Source: Massilia sp. 9096
GTDB lineage: Bacteria > Pseudomonadota > Gammaproteobacteria > Burkholderiales > Burkholderiaceae_D
Direction: 5' to 3'
Assembly (NCBI RefSeq): GCF_000745265.1
Contig: NZ_JQNN01000001.1
Location: forward strand, 3,534,001-3,598,000
DNA: 64,000 nt
Shown here piece after piece: positions 27,431 to 36,600 of this stretch (its first letter is position 1; the number at the start of each line of letters is the position of its first letter). A program made the translations under genes and the position numbers. The notes beneath the pieces were generated by a model. The model made no database searches. It was not told the origin of the DNA and worked only from the letters and a program-made list of their open reading frames with translations.

Positions 27431-28210
27431 CTACCGAGACTGGACCACCCCGAGCGCGCCTTCGATCGCCTCCTGCGCCGCGCGCGCAAGCTCGCGCCGG
27501 TGCGCGCCTTCGAACGCGATCGGCGCCAGGCAGCGCAGGCGCGCGGTCATCGGTTCGCCGCCAAGGATGTTGAAGATGCTGTCGACGAACGTGGTGTCGC
27601 CGACGTAGTCCACGGCCGGGTGCCAGCCGCCTTGCGCATCGAGATAGGCCAGCGCGTACGGCTGCACCGGCGCGCGCGCGTCGACCGCGGCCTCGAACAG
27701 GTTGGCGTGGAACGGCAGCAGCCGGCCCTGGCTGGCCGTGGTCCCTTCCGGGAAGAAGGCCACGCGCTGATGCCGGCGCAGCGCATCCACCATGCCCTGG
27801 AAGATGTGGCGCAGGTCGCGCCGGTTGCCGCGCGCGATGAACACCGTGCCGGCCTGGGCGACCAGCCAGCCGAGCACCGGCCAGGCGCGGATTTCGGCCT
27901 TGGCCACGAAACGGCAGGGGTGGACCGCATTGAGCACGAAGATGTCGAGCCAGGAGACATGGTTCGACACCAGCAGCCCATACGGCAGGGGCGCCTCCCC
28001 GCCGCGCTCGACGTGCACCCGGCAAATGCCGAGCAAACGCGCCGACCAGCGCTGGATCAGGCGCTCGCGCCGCGCGGTGCCGGCCCACGGGAACACCAGC
28101 GCGCAGGTGGCCAGGCCCTGCAGCAGGTGCAGGATCAGGCGCGCCAGGCGCCAGGCGACGCGGACGTCCAGGGCCGGTCCTTCGGTGCTGGATCGCCGGG
28201 CCGGCGTCAA
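27431..28210 (-). CDS. PlsC-like lysophospholipid acyltransferase
   Basis: 259 residues from a TTG at 28210 whose bases overlap the pyrC' stop (TTGA). A hydrophobic segment (LILHLLQGLATCALVFPW) precedes the acyltransferase domain with SNHVSWLDIF (H-x4-D) and FPEGTTASQG. It is a canonical catalytic motif, unlike the H-x4-E of the plsC at 18373. It is a membrane-bound acyl transfer enzyme, with lysophosphatidate or an ornithine-lipid-like acceptor possible. It is the last gene of the yqgE-to-pyrC' run. The frame is open well upstream, but that part is antisense of pyrC'. Confidence 0.88.
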   Translation of the reverse strand: MTPARRSSTEGPALDVRVAWRLARLILHLLQGLATCALVFPWAGTARRERLIQRWSARLLGICRVHVERGGEAPLPYGLLVSNHVSWLDIFVLNAVHPCRFVAKAEIRAWPVLGWLVAQAGTVFIARGNRRDLRHIFQGMVDALRRHQRVAFFPEGTTASQGRLLPFHANLFEAAVDARAPVQPYALAYLDAQGGWHPAVDYVGDTTFVDSIFNILGGEPMTARLRCLAPIAFEGAHRRELARAAQEAIEGALGVVQSR

Positions 28211-29499
28211 CGCTCGAAGGCGAGCCGGCCGGCGACGATGGTCGCCTTCACCTGCCCGGCCAGTTCGTAGCCGAGGAAGGGCGTGTGCTTGCCCTGGCTG
28301 GCCAGCGCGGCCGGACTGACGCTCCAGCGCACCTCCGGGTCGAACAGCACCACGTCGGCGCAGGCGCCCACCGCCAGCGAACCGGCCTCCAGCCCTGCCA
28401 TGCGCGCCGGCTCGCAGGTGATCTTCGCGAGCGCGCGCGCGAGGGCGTCCCCGGTTTGCGGGCCCTGCTCGTGCGCCCACTTCAGCATCAGCGCCAGCAG
28501 CAGTTCCAGGCCGGTGGCGCCCGGCGAAGCTTCGGCGAAGGGCAGCAGCTTCTCGTCGTCGTCGACCGGGGTGTGATCCGAGCAGACCGCGTCGACGGTG
28601 CCGTCGAGGACCGCGGCGCGGATCGCCTCGCGGTCGCGCTGGCTGCGCAGCGGCGGGCTCAGACGCGCGTTCGAATCGAAGAAGCCGATGTCGGCGTCGA
28701 TCAGGTGCAGGTGGTGCACGCCGACGTCGCAGGTGACCGGCAAGCCCTCCTTCTTGGCCGCGCGGATCAGCTCCAGCGCCGCCGCGGACGAGATGCGGCA
28801 CAGGTGCACGCGCGCGCCCGAGGCGCGCATCAGCTCGAAGGTGGTGTGCAGCGCGATGGTCTCGGACATCACCGGCACGCCGGCCAGGCCCATGCGCGAG
28901 GCCAGCGGTCCGCTGTGGGCGACGCCGCCGCGTCCGACGTACGGGTCCTGCGGACGCAGCCAGATGGTGTAGCCGAAGGTTTTTGCGTACTGCATGGCGC
29001 GCAGCAGCACGTTGGTGTCTTCGATCGGTTCTTCGGCCTGGGCAAAGCCGATGCAGCCGGACTCGGTCAGCTCGGCCATCTCGGTCAGCGCCTTGCCCTT
29101 CAGGCCGACGGTCAGCGCGCCGAGAGGATGCACGTGCGCCTGGCGCAGCTTGCGGGCGCGGTGCTTGAGCATCTCGACCAGGCCGGGTTCGTCCAGCACC
29201 GGGTCGGTGTCGGGCGGGCATACCAGCGTGGTCACGCCGCCCTGCATCGCCGCCTGCATCTCGGATTCGAGCGTGGCCTTGTACTCGTAGCCCGGCTCGC
29301 GCAAGCGCACCGACAGGTCGACCAGGCCGGGCGCGACCACCAGGCCGGCGGCATCAACGGTGCGCTCGGCCGTGAAGCCTGCCGGTGCGCTGCCCACGGC
29401 GGCGATCTTGCCGTCGGCGATGAACAGGTCCTGCACGGCGTCGATGCCGTTGGCCGGGTCGATCACGCGGCCGTTCTTGATATGTAAATTCATGCTCAT
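28207..29499 (-). CDS. pyrC': PyrC'-type dihydroorotase-like protein, metal-site residues lost
   Basis: 430 residues, the length of class I dihydroorotases. The fold signatures remain (APGLVDLSVRLREPGYE, LCRISSAAALE, VCSDHTPVDDDE, FLGYELAGQV). The metal-binding D-x-H-x-H of active enzymes reads D-L-S-V-R, and the later His of the H-x-S-T type motif is Arg (HLCRISSA). Two zinc-ligand sites are therefore gone. In Pseudomonas and relatives such a PyrC' is an inactive partner needed to assemble PyrB into active aspartate carbamoyltransferase; the gene lies directly after pyrB here too. A true dihydroorotase must be encoded elsewhere. Confidence 0.92.
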   Translation of the reverse strand: MSMNLHIKNGRVIDPANGIDAVQDLFIADGKIAAVGSAPAGFTAERTVDAAGLVVAPGLVDLSVRLREPGYEYKATLESEMQAAMQGGVTTLVCPPDTDPVLDEPGLVEMLKHRARKLRQAHVHPLGALTVGLKGKALTEMAELTESGCIGFAQAEEPIEDTNVLLRAMQYAKTFGYTIWLRPQDPYVGRGGVAHSGPLASRMGLAGVPVMSETIALHTTFELMRASGARVHLCRISSAAALELIRAAKKEGLPVTCDVGVHHLHLIDADIGFFDSNARLSPPLRSQRDREAIRAAVLDGTVDAVCSDHTPVDDDEKLLPFAEASPGATGLELLLALMLKWAHEQGPQTGDALARALAKITCEPARMAGLEAGSLAVGACADVVLFDPEVRWSVSPAALASQGKHTPFLGYELAGQVKATIVAGRLAFER

Positions 29500-29509
29500 G
29501 CTTGCTCGA

Positions 29510-30475
29510 TCAGGAATGGCTGCCGGCGACGATGCTCATCACCGCCATGCGGACCGCGATGCCGAAGGTCACCTGCGGCAGGATCACCGCCTGCGGACCG
29601 TCGGCCACGGCCGAGTCGATCTCGACGCCGCGGTTCATCGGGCCCGGGTGCATCACGATGGCGTCCGGCTTGGCCAGCGCCAGGCGCTCCGGGGTCAGGC
29701 CGTAGCTCTTGAAGTATTCGCCGGCCGAGGGCAGCAGCGCGCCCGACATGCGTTCGTTCTGCAGGCGCAGCATGATGATCACGTCGACGTCCTTCAGGCC
29801 CGCGTCCATGTCGGTGAAGACGCGCACGCCCATCTGCTCCAGGCCGCCCGGCAGCAGCGTGTGCGGGCCGATCGCGCGCACTTCCGGCACGCCGAGCGTG
29901 GTCAGCGCGTGGATGTCCGAGCGCGCCACGCGGCTGTGCAGGATGTCGCCGACGATGGCCACGCGCAGGTTGGTGAAATCCTTCTTGTAGTGGCGGATCG
30001 TGTACATGTCGAGCAGGCCCTGGGTCGGGTGCGCGTGGCGGCCGTCGCCCGCGTTCACCACGTGCACGTGGTTCTGCTTCGTGTCGTTCAGGTGCTTGGC
30101 GATCAGGTAGGGGGCGCCCGACTGCGAGTGGCGCACCACGAACATGTCGGCGTGCATGGCCGCCAGGTTGTCGATCGTGTCCAGCAGCGATTCGCCCTTG
30201 CTCGTCGACGAGGCCGCGATGTTCAGGTTGATGACGTCGGCCGACAGGCGCTTGGAGGCGATCTCGAAGGTGGTGCGGGTGCGCGTCGAGTTCTCGAAGA
30301 ACAGGTTGAACACGCTTTTCCCGCGCATCAGCGGCACCTTCTTGACCTCGCGGTCGGAGATGCTCACGAAGCTCGAGGCGGTGTCGAGGATGTGGTTGAT
30401 GATGGACTTGGGCAGGCCTTCGATGGTCAGCAGGTGCTGCAGCTCGCCGTTCTTGTTCAGTTGCGGGTTATGCAT
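29510..30475 (-). CDS. pyrB: Aspartate carbamoyltransferase catalytic subunit
   Basis: 321 residues. PyrB condenses carbamoyl phosphate and aspartate in the second step of pyrimidine synthesis. [14 protein letters not shown] is the carbamoyl-phosphate loop, [14 protein letters not shown] the active-site His region, and HPGPMNRG the aspartate-side loop. No pyrI regulatory gene is present; the pyrC' gene 10 bases downstream suggests the PyrB/PyrC' dodecamer type. The N-terminus is somewhat extended (first ~15 residues), as is usual in class A enzymes. The start overlaps the pyrR stop by eight bases. Confidence 0.97.
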   Translation of the reverse strand: MHNPQLNKNGELQHLLTIEGLPKSIINHILDTASSFVSISDREVKKVPLMRGKSVFNLFFENSTRTRTTFEIASKRLSADVINLNIAASSTSKGESLLDTIDNLAAMHADMFVVRHSQSGAPYLIAKHLNDTKQNHVHVVNAGDGRHAHPTQGLLDMYTIRHYKKDFTNLRVAIVGDILHSRVARSDIHALTTLGVPEVRAIGPHTLLPGGLEQMGVRVFTDMDAGLKDVDVIIMLRLQNERMSGALLPSAGEYFKSYGLTPERLALAKPDAIVMHPGPMNRGVEIDSAVADGPQAVILPQVTFGIAVRMAVMSIVAGSHS

Positions 30476-31013
30476 TGTCGTCTTCGATCGTGAGCGAGAG
30501 TTGGCCGGCGGGGTCGCGCGCGAGCGCGAGCGACTGGCCGGCGCCGAGCTGGGCCTGGGCGCCGACGAAATCGGCGGCCACCGGCAGTTCGCGCCCGCCG
30601 CGGTCGGCCAGGGCGGCCAGCATGATGCGCTGCGGACGGCCGTAGTCGAACAGCACGTTGATCGCCGCGCGCACGGTGCGGCCGGTGTACAGCACGTCGT
30701 CGACCAGCAGGAGCGTCGCGCCGTCGACGTTGAATTCGATCCGGGTCGGCTTCACGTCCGGATGCAGGCCTTTCTTGGCATAGTCGTCGCGGTAGAACGA
30801 GACGTCGATGAAGCCGAGGCGTGCCTGCAGGCCAAGGTCGCTGGCCAGCCGTTCGGCCAGCCAGGCGCCGCCGGAGTGGATGCCGACGATGGCGGCATCC
30901 GGCTTGCCGGCCAGGCCGGTGCGGACCTGGGCGAGCAGCTCGCGATACAGCGCTTCGGCATCGAAGCCGCCGGTGTTGCCGGTGCTGTTCGCGTCGTTAG
31001 TATTGTTGGGCAT
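30468..31013 (-). CDS. pyrR: PyrR-type uracil phosphoribosyltransferase/regulator
   Basis: 181 residues from the ATG at 31013; a TTG at 31022 is also in frame. The PRPP loop is [17 protein letters not shown], and [15 protein letters not shown] is the PyrR-type N-terminal segment. [11 protein letters not shown] is also typical. In Bacillus PyrR attenuates pyr mRNA; in proteobacteria its regulatory role is less clear. The first ~18 residues are Asn/Thr/Gly-rich and variable. It overlaps ruvX by 17 bases and pyrB by eight, so it belongs to one transcript. Confidence 0.92.
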   Translation of the reverse strand: MPNNTNDANSTGNTGGFDAEALYRELLAQVRTGLAGKPDAAIVGIHSGGAWLAERLASDLGLQARLGFIDVSFYRDDYAKKGLHPDVKPTRIEFNVDGATLLLVDDVLYTGRTVRAAINVLFDYGRPQRIMLAALADRGGRELPVAADFVGAQAQLGAGQSLALARDPAGQLSLTIEDDNA

Positions 31014-31392
31014 GGTCGTCAAAGTACTGTTGCAAAATGATGGCGGCGGCCTTGGCGTCGATGATCTCGCCGCGCTTGGCCGGAATCACGGCCGAGGAAT
31101 AGCGTTCGTCGACCAGCGCGACCGGCAGGTTGAAGCGGCCATTGAGCTGGTTGGCGAAGCGGCGTGCGCGCAGGGTCATGTCGTGCTCGGCACCGTCGGG
31201 ATGGCGCGGCTCGCCGACGACCAGGCGCGCCGGGCGCCATTGCTCGATCAGGTCGCCGATGACCTTGAAGCGCGTCGCGTTGTCGACGGCCTTGATGACG
31301 TCGAGAGGTTGCGCCTGGCCCGTCAGGGTGTTCCCCATGGCGATGCCGATGCGCTTGATGCCGAAGTCGAATCCGAGAACGATGTCTACCAT
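30997..31392 (-). CDS. ruvX: RuvX/YqgF family putative pre-16S rRNA nuclease
   Basis: 131 residues. The RNase H-like fold is marked by VLGFDFGIKRIGIA (first catalytic Asp), VVGEPRHPDG (strand with Glu), VDERYSSA and EIIDAKAAAIILQQY with the last Asp. YqgF trims 16S rRNA precursors and was also described as a Holliday-junction resolvase homologue. It follows yqgE with a 18-base gap, the conserved order of this pair. Its C-terminus overlaps pyrR. Confidence 0.95.
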   Translation of the reverse strand: MVDIVLGFDFGIKRIGIAMGNTLTGQAQPLDVIKAVDNATRFKVIGDLIEQWRPARLVVGEPRHPDGAEHDMTLRARRFANQLNGRFNLPVALVDERYSSAVIPAKRGEIIDAKAAAIILQQYFDDHAQQY

Positions 31393-31410
31393 TACAGGGA
31401 CTGCGCTTCC

Positions 31411-32073
31411 TTACGCATGGCCGGCCTCGGAGGCGAGCATCAACGGATCGATACCCAGCAGCTTGATGGCGGCGTTGTAGCGTTCCTCGATCGGCAGGTC
31501 GAACAGCACGTGCGCGTCGGCGCCGACGGTCAGCCAGCCGTTGCGGGCGATTTCCTCTTCGAGCTGGCCCGGACTCCAGCCGGCGTAGCCGATCGAGACC
31601 AGCATGCGGCGCGGCCCGTTGCCGTTGGCGACGGCTTCGAGCACGTCGATCGAGGTGGTGAAGGCGACGTCGTCGGTGACCGCCAGCGAGGACGAATAGC
31701 GTCCGCTCGGCGAGTGCAGCACGAAGCCGCGGTCGTCCTGGACCGGGCCGCCGAACATGATCGGCTCGTTGACGACGTCCGAGCCCAGGCTGTCGGAGAG
31801 CTTGAGGTCGATGCGGTCGAACAGCACGTCCATGATCATGTCGGTCGGCTTGTTGATGACGACGCCGAGCACGCCCTTGTCATTGTGTTCGCAGATATAC
31901 ACGACAGTGCCGCCGAAGATCGGATCGTTCATCGATGGCATTGCGATTAGGAAATGATTGGCCAGGTTGAGCTGCGAGGACAGTCCACTCGCAGACGCCA
32001 GGCCAGGCGTATCCGCCTGGGGCATTCCGGCCATGGTTAGAGGCTTGCCGACCTTACTTTTCTTCATACTCAT
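31411..32073 (-). CDS. yqgE: YqgE/AlgH family protein (UPF0301)
   Basis: 220 residues from the ATG at 32073, which has AGAG upstream; a second ATG at 32067 and a TTG at 32109 are in frame. NLANHFLIAMPSMNDPIFGG, YICEHNDKGVLGVVINKPT and GGPVQDDRGFVLH are the family signatures. The role is not fixed: AlgH was tied to alginate regulation in Pseudomonas. The 30-residue N-terminal leader before NLANHFL is longer than in E. coli. It is the first gene of the minus-strand run and divergent from phrB. Confidence 0.93.
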   Translation of the reverse strand: MSMKKSKVGKPLTMAGMPQADTPGLASASGLSSQLNLANHFLIAMPSMNDPIFGGTVVYICEHNDKGVLGVVINKPTDMIMDVLFDRIDLKLSDSLGSDVVNEPIMFGGPVQDDRGFVLHSPSGRYSSSLAVTDDVAFTTSIDVLEAVANGNGPRRMLVSIGYAGWSPGQLEEEIARNGWLTVGADAHVLFDLPIEERYNAAIKLLGIDPLMLASEAGHA

Positions 32074-32235
32074 ACTCTCTGTTGGCTCACTCTCTGTTAC
32101 GCGCTTCAAATGCTTGGGTTTTTCGTTAGTTTACACCCATTTGCTCACGCAGCCATCAGAGGCAACGCGGCCGATGCGAACCCGAGGTATGGTAGACAGT
32201 AAAATTCCCTATTGCATTGACTCCGCACACAGAAG

Positions 32236-33696
32236 ATGACTTTGAGAAATTCCTTGGTATGGTTCCGGCGCGATCTGCGGGTCGACGACCATGCCGCCCT
32301 GCATCATGCGCTGCGTTCCTCGCGCCGGGTGTTCGCGGTATTCGTGTTCGACAGCGACATCCTGGCCGGCCTGGCGCCCGACGACCGGCGCCTGTCCTTC
32401 CTGCATGCGTGCGTGCACGAGCTCGATACATATTTAAGTGAATTCGGAGGTTACCTCATCGTCCGGCATGGGAGCGCCGCGCACGAGATCCCGCGCCTGG
32501 CCGCCGAGCTCGATGCGGAATCGGTGTTCGCCAATCACGACTACGAGCCGCAGGCGATCGCGCGCGACCGCGCCGTGCTGGATGCGCTGCGCCGCGACGG
32601 CCGCAGCCTGCAGAGCTTCAAGGACCAGGTGATCTTCGAGAAGGACGAGGTGCGCACGCTGGCCGGCGGCGCGTTCTCGGTGTTCACGCCGTATAAGAAC
32701 GCCTGGCTCAAGCGCCTGCGCGCCGAACCGGAAGCCCTGCTGCCCTTCGACACCAGGCCATACGCCGGCGCGCTCGCGCCTGCGCCCGCGCACGCGCGCG
32801 AGGAAGATGCGCTGCCCGACCTGGAACGGCTGGGCTTCGAGCCATCGCCGCAGCCCGTGGCCAACGCCGGGGTGCGCGGCGCCGAACGCGCTTTCGAAGG
32901 GTTCCTGGAGCGCCTGGGCCGCTACGACCGCGAGCGCGATTTTCCGGCGCTGGACGCCACCTCGCGCCTGTCCGTGCATCTGCGCTTCGGCACCCTGAGC
33001 GTGCGGCGCCTGGCGCGCACCCTGGCCGAGCGCGAACGCAGCGGCGCGGCCGGCAGCGGCGACGCGGTCTGGCTGTCGGAGCTGATCTGGCGCGAGTTTT
33101 ACATGATGATCCTGCAGCGCCATCCGCGCGTGGTCACGCAGTCGTTCAAGCCGGCGTTCGACGCCGTAAGCTGGGACGAAGGCGAGGCCGCCGACGACTT
33201 GTTCGACGCCTGGTGCGCAGGCCGCACCGGCTACCCGCTGGTCGACGCCGCGATGCTGCAGCTGAACCGGACCGGCTTCATGCACAACCGCCTGCGCATG
33301 GTGACGGCCAGTTTTCTCACCAAGGACCTGGGCATCGACTGGCGCCGCGGCGAGCGCTATTTCGCGCGCCGGCTGCTCGACTACGAACTCAGTTCCAACA
33401 ACGGCGGCTGGCAATGGGCGGCGTCGACCGGGTGCGACGCGCAACCCTGGTTCCGCATCTTCAATCCGGTCACGCAGTCGCGCCGCTTCGATGCGAGCGG
33501 CGCCTTCATCCGCCAGTGGCTGCCGCAGCTGGCGCGCCTTGGCGGCGCGGCGATCCACGCGCCGTGGCTGGCGAAACCTGCCGCGCTGGAGGAGGCGGGC
33601 CTGGTGCTGGGGCGCGATTACCCGCTGCCGGTGGTCGACCACGAGCAGGCGCGCGCCAGGACGCTGGCGCGCTTCCGGGTGCTGAAAGAGGATTGA
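32236..33696 (+). CDS. phrB: Deoxyribodipyrimidine photolyase
   Basis: 486 residues of the class I photolyase/cryptochrome family. SLVWFRRDLRVDDHAALH begins the antenna-chromophore domain. The FAD domain carries RLSVHLRFGTLSVRRL, WREFYMMI, GRTGYPLVDAAM, NRLRMV and GGWQWAASTGCDAQPWF, including conserved Trp residues of the electron chain. It repairs UV-made pyrimidine dimers with light. It is a single gene whose stop is three bases from that of the giant chemosensory kinase on the other strand. Confidence 0.96.
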   Translation: MTLRNSLVWFRRDLRVDDHAALHHALRSSRRVFAVFVFDSDILAGLAPDDRRLSFLHACVHELDTYLSEFGGYLIVRHGSAAHEIPRLAAELDAESVFANHDYEPQAIARDRAVLDALRRDGRSLQSFKDQVIFEKDEVRTLAGGAFSVFTPYKNAWLKRLRAEPEALLPFDTRPYAGALAPAPAHAREEDALPDLERLGFEPSPQPVANAGVRGAERAFEGFLERLGRYDRERDFPALDATSRLSVHLRFGTLSVRRLARTLAERERSGAAGSGDAVWLSELIWREFYMMILQRHPRVVTQSFKPAFDAVSWDEGEAADDLFDAWCAGRTGYPLVDAAMLQLNRTGFMHNRLRMVTASFLTKDLGIDWRRGERYFARRLLDYELSSNNGGWQWAASTGCDAQPWFRIFNPVTQSRRFDASGAFIRQWLPQLARLGGAAIHAPWLAKPAALEEAGLVLGRDYPLPVVDHEQARARTLARFRVLKED

Positions 33697-33699
33697 CCT

Positions 33700-36600
33700 C
33701 TAGATCTCGCGCCCCAGCAGCCCCGCCATCGCCGCAAGCAGCACGTCTTCCTGGTAGGGCTTGCCGAAGTAGGCATCCACGCCCAGGCCGAGCGCATAGT
33801 TGCGGTGCTTGTCGGCGGTGCGCGAGGTGATCATCACGATCGGGATCGCGTGCGTGGCCTGGTTGCCGCGCACGTTGCGGGTCAGGTCGAAACCGTCCAT
33901 GCGCGGCATCTCGATATCGACCAGCATCAGGTCCGGGCGCGTGTCCTGCATCTGTTCCAGCGCATCGACGCCATCCTTGGCCAGCAGCACGCGGTAGCCC
34001 TCGCGCTCCAGCAGGCGCTGGGTGACCTTGCGCACGGTGAGCGAGTCGTCGACCACCATCACGGTCGGCACCTGCGGCGCCGGCGCGGCCGGTTGCGTCG
34101 CTTCGGGGTGCGCGACCGCATGGCGGCCAGCCTGGCCGGCCAGCACCGGCGGATCGAGGATCAGCACGATCTCGCCCGAACCGAGCACGGTCGCGCCGAC
34201 GATGCCCGGCATGCGCGCCAGCTGCGGCCCGATGTTCTTGACCACCACCTCGCGGTTGCCCAGCACCTCGTCGACCTGCAGCGCGATGCGCGCCTGGCTG
34301 CTCTTGAGCAGCAGCACCGGATGCGAGCGCTGGACGTCGGGCGCGCCCGGCTCGCGCAGCAGCTCGGGCAGGTAGTGCAGCGGCAGCGTCTCGCCCTGCA
34401 CGGTCAAGCCGCCCGACGCACGCGCGGCCTCGAGCTCGTGCTCGCGCACCTGCAGCACCTGATCGACCAGGTTGGCCGGCAGCGCATGGGTGCGCCCACC
34501 GCTGGCCACCAGCACGACCTGGGTCACGGCCAGCGTCAGCGGCAGGTGGATCGTGAAAGAGGCGCCCTGCCCGGCTTGCGTGGCAACGTCGACGCGGCCG
34601 CCCAGCGCGCGCGCTTCCGAGCGCACCACGTCCATGCCGACGCCGCGGCCGGCCAGCTCGGTCAGCGCATCGGCAGTCGAAAAGCCCGGCTCGAACACCA
34701 GTTCGGCCACGTCCGCATCGAGCGGCTGCTCGTCCTCGGCCAGCAAACCATTCTCGCGCGCCTTGGCGCGGATGCGGTCCAGGTCGAGGCCGGCGCCATC
34801 GTCGGCGAAGCGCAGTTCGACCTCGTTGCCCTGCTGGCTGACCTGGATCAGCAGCTCGCCGGTTTCCGGCTTCCCCGCTTCCAGGCGCCGCGCGCGCGGC
34901 TCGATGCCGTGCACGATGGCGTTGCGCAGCAGGTGCTCGAACGGCGCGGCCATGCGTTCCAGCACGCCGCGGTCGATCTCGACGGCGCCGCCGCGGATAT
35001 CCAGGTTGACGCGCTTGTCGGTTTCCTTGGCGGTCTGGCGCGCCACGCGGAACAGGCGCTCGGACAAGCTGGCGAACGGCACCATGCGCACCCGCATCAG
35101 GTCGCGCTGCAGCTCGCGCGTCAGGCGAGATTGCGCGGCCAGGTCTTCGCCGGCGCCATCGACCGTGCGCGCCAGGCTCTCGTGCAGCGAGGCGACGTCG
35201 TTGACGCTTTCAGCCATCATGCGCGTCAATTCCTGCAGGCGCGTGAAACGGTCGAATTCGAGCGGGTCGAACTCGCGCTCGCCGGCCACCGACAGGCGCG
35301 ATGCGATCTGCGACTCGGCCTGCATCTCGACTTCGCGCAGCTGGCGGCGCAGGCTGGCCAGGTTGTCCGAAAAATCGTTCAGCGCGTTCTTCAGCGTGCC
35401 GATGCCGTTTTCCAGGCGCGAGCGCGTGATCGACACTTCGCCGGCCTGGTTGACCAGGCGGTCGAGGATGTCGGCGCGCACGCGCACGAGCGGGGTGCGC
35501 GCGGCCTGGCTGTCCTCGACCGGCGCCGGCTTGGCCTGCTCCCGGGCCGGCGCGCCGGCTTGCCCGGCCGTGGCTGGGGTCGGCTCCTGGGCCGGCGCGG
35601 CGCCCGGCGGCTGCTGCAGCTGTTCGAACAGCAGCATCGCCTGGTCGTAGTTGGCCAGCAGCTCGTCGAAGGCCGCCGGGCTGGTGGTGCCGGCGTGGAC
35701 CATGTTCTCGATCTGCGTTTCGAGCGCGTGCGTGTGCTGGCCCAGGCGCATCGCGCCGGCCATGCGCGCACTGCCCTTGACGGTGTGCAGGGCGCGCAGC
35801 AGGCCTTGCGCGAGCGCGCCGTCGGCGCCGCTCGAGGCGCTCTGCTGCCACTGGCGCAGGTCGTTGCCGATCTGCGGCAGCAGGTCGCTGGCTTCTTCCA
35901 TGAACACCGGCAGCAGGTCGGGGTCGAGCTCGTCGGCGAAGACCGGTTCGCTGGCCAGGACGGCGTCGGCGTCGGTGTCGGTATTGGCGTCGGCGTCTGC
36001 GTCGGATTCGGCTGCCGGTTCGATGGTGGACGCGGGTTCGGTGGCCGCGGGCGCGGGTGGCTCGGCTTCAGCGCGCGCTTCGGCTTCGAGCGGCGACTCA
36101 GGTTCGATCAGTGCTTCCGGCTCGGCCAGCTCTTCCGGTTCCGCCAGTGCTTCCGGCTCGGCCAGCTCTTCGGATTCCGCCAGCGCTTCCGGCTCGGCGA
36201 ACGCGTCCGGCTCATCGGCCGGCGCCGGCGGTGCAGCCTGTTCGAGCGCGGCGGCGCCGAAGGGATCGTCGAAATAAGTGTCGAACAGGTCGTCGACGTC
36301 GGCCGTATCGGATGCCCCCGACAGCGGTGCGCGCGGCGCCGGCGCGGTGTCGAGCGGCTGCGGCAGCGCGCCGCCCGCGAGCGGCGGATCGGCCAGAATG
36401 CTCTCGTACGTGCGCGCGAACAGTTCGTCCAGGCGCGCCGCCAGTTCCGGGTCGCCCTCGCCGTCGCCGAACACCGCGTCGGCCTTGAGGCGTCCAAGTT
36501 CGTCGCGCAGCCCTTCCAGGCGCGCCAGCAGCTCGGGCTGGGCCGGCGCGAGTTCGCCCAGGCCGAAGACCTGCAGCATGATGCGCACGCGCTCGACGGT

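Noticed and set aside
27431..29221. Apparent 596-residue fusion of the acyltransferase with an upstream N-terminal part
   Set aside because: The upstream part is the second frame of pyrC', which is clearly coding in its own frame. A TTG overlapping the pyrC' stop gives a family-length acyltransferase.
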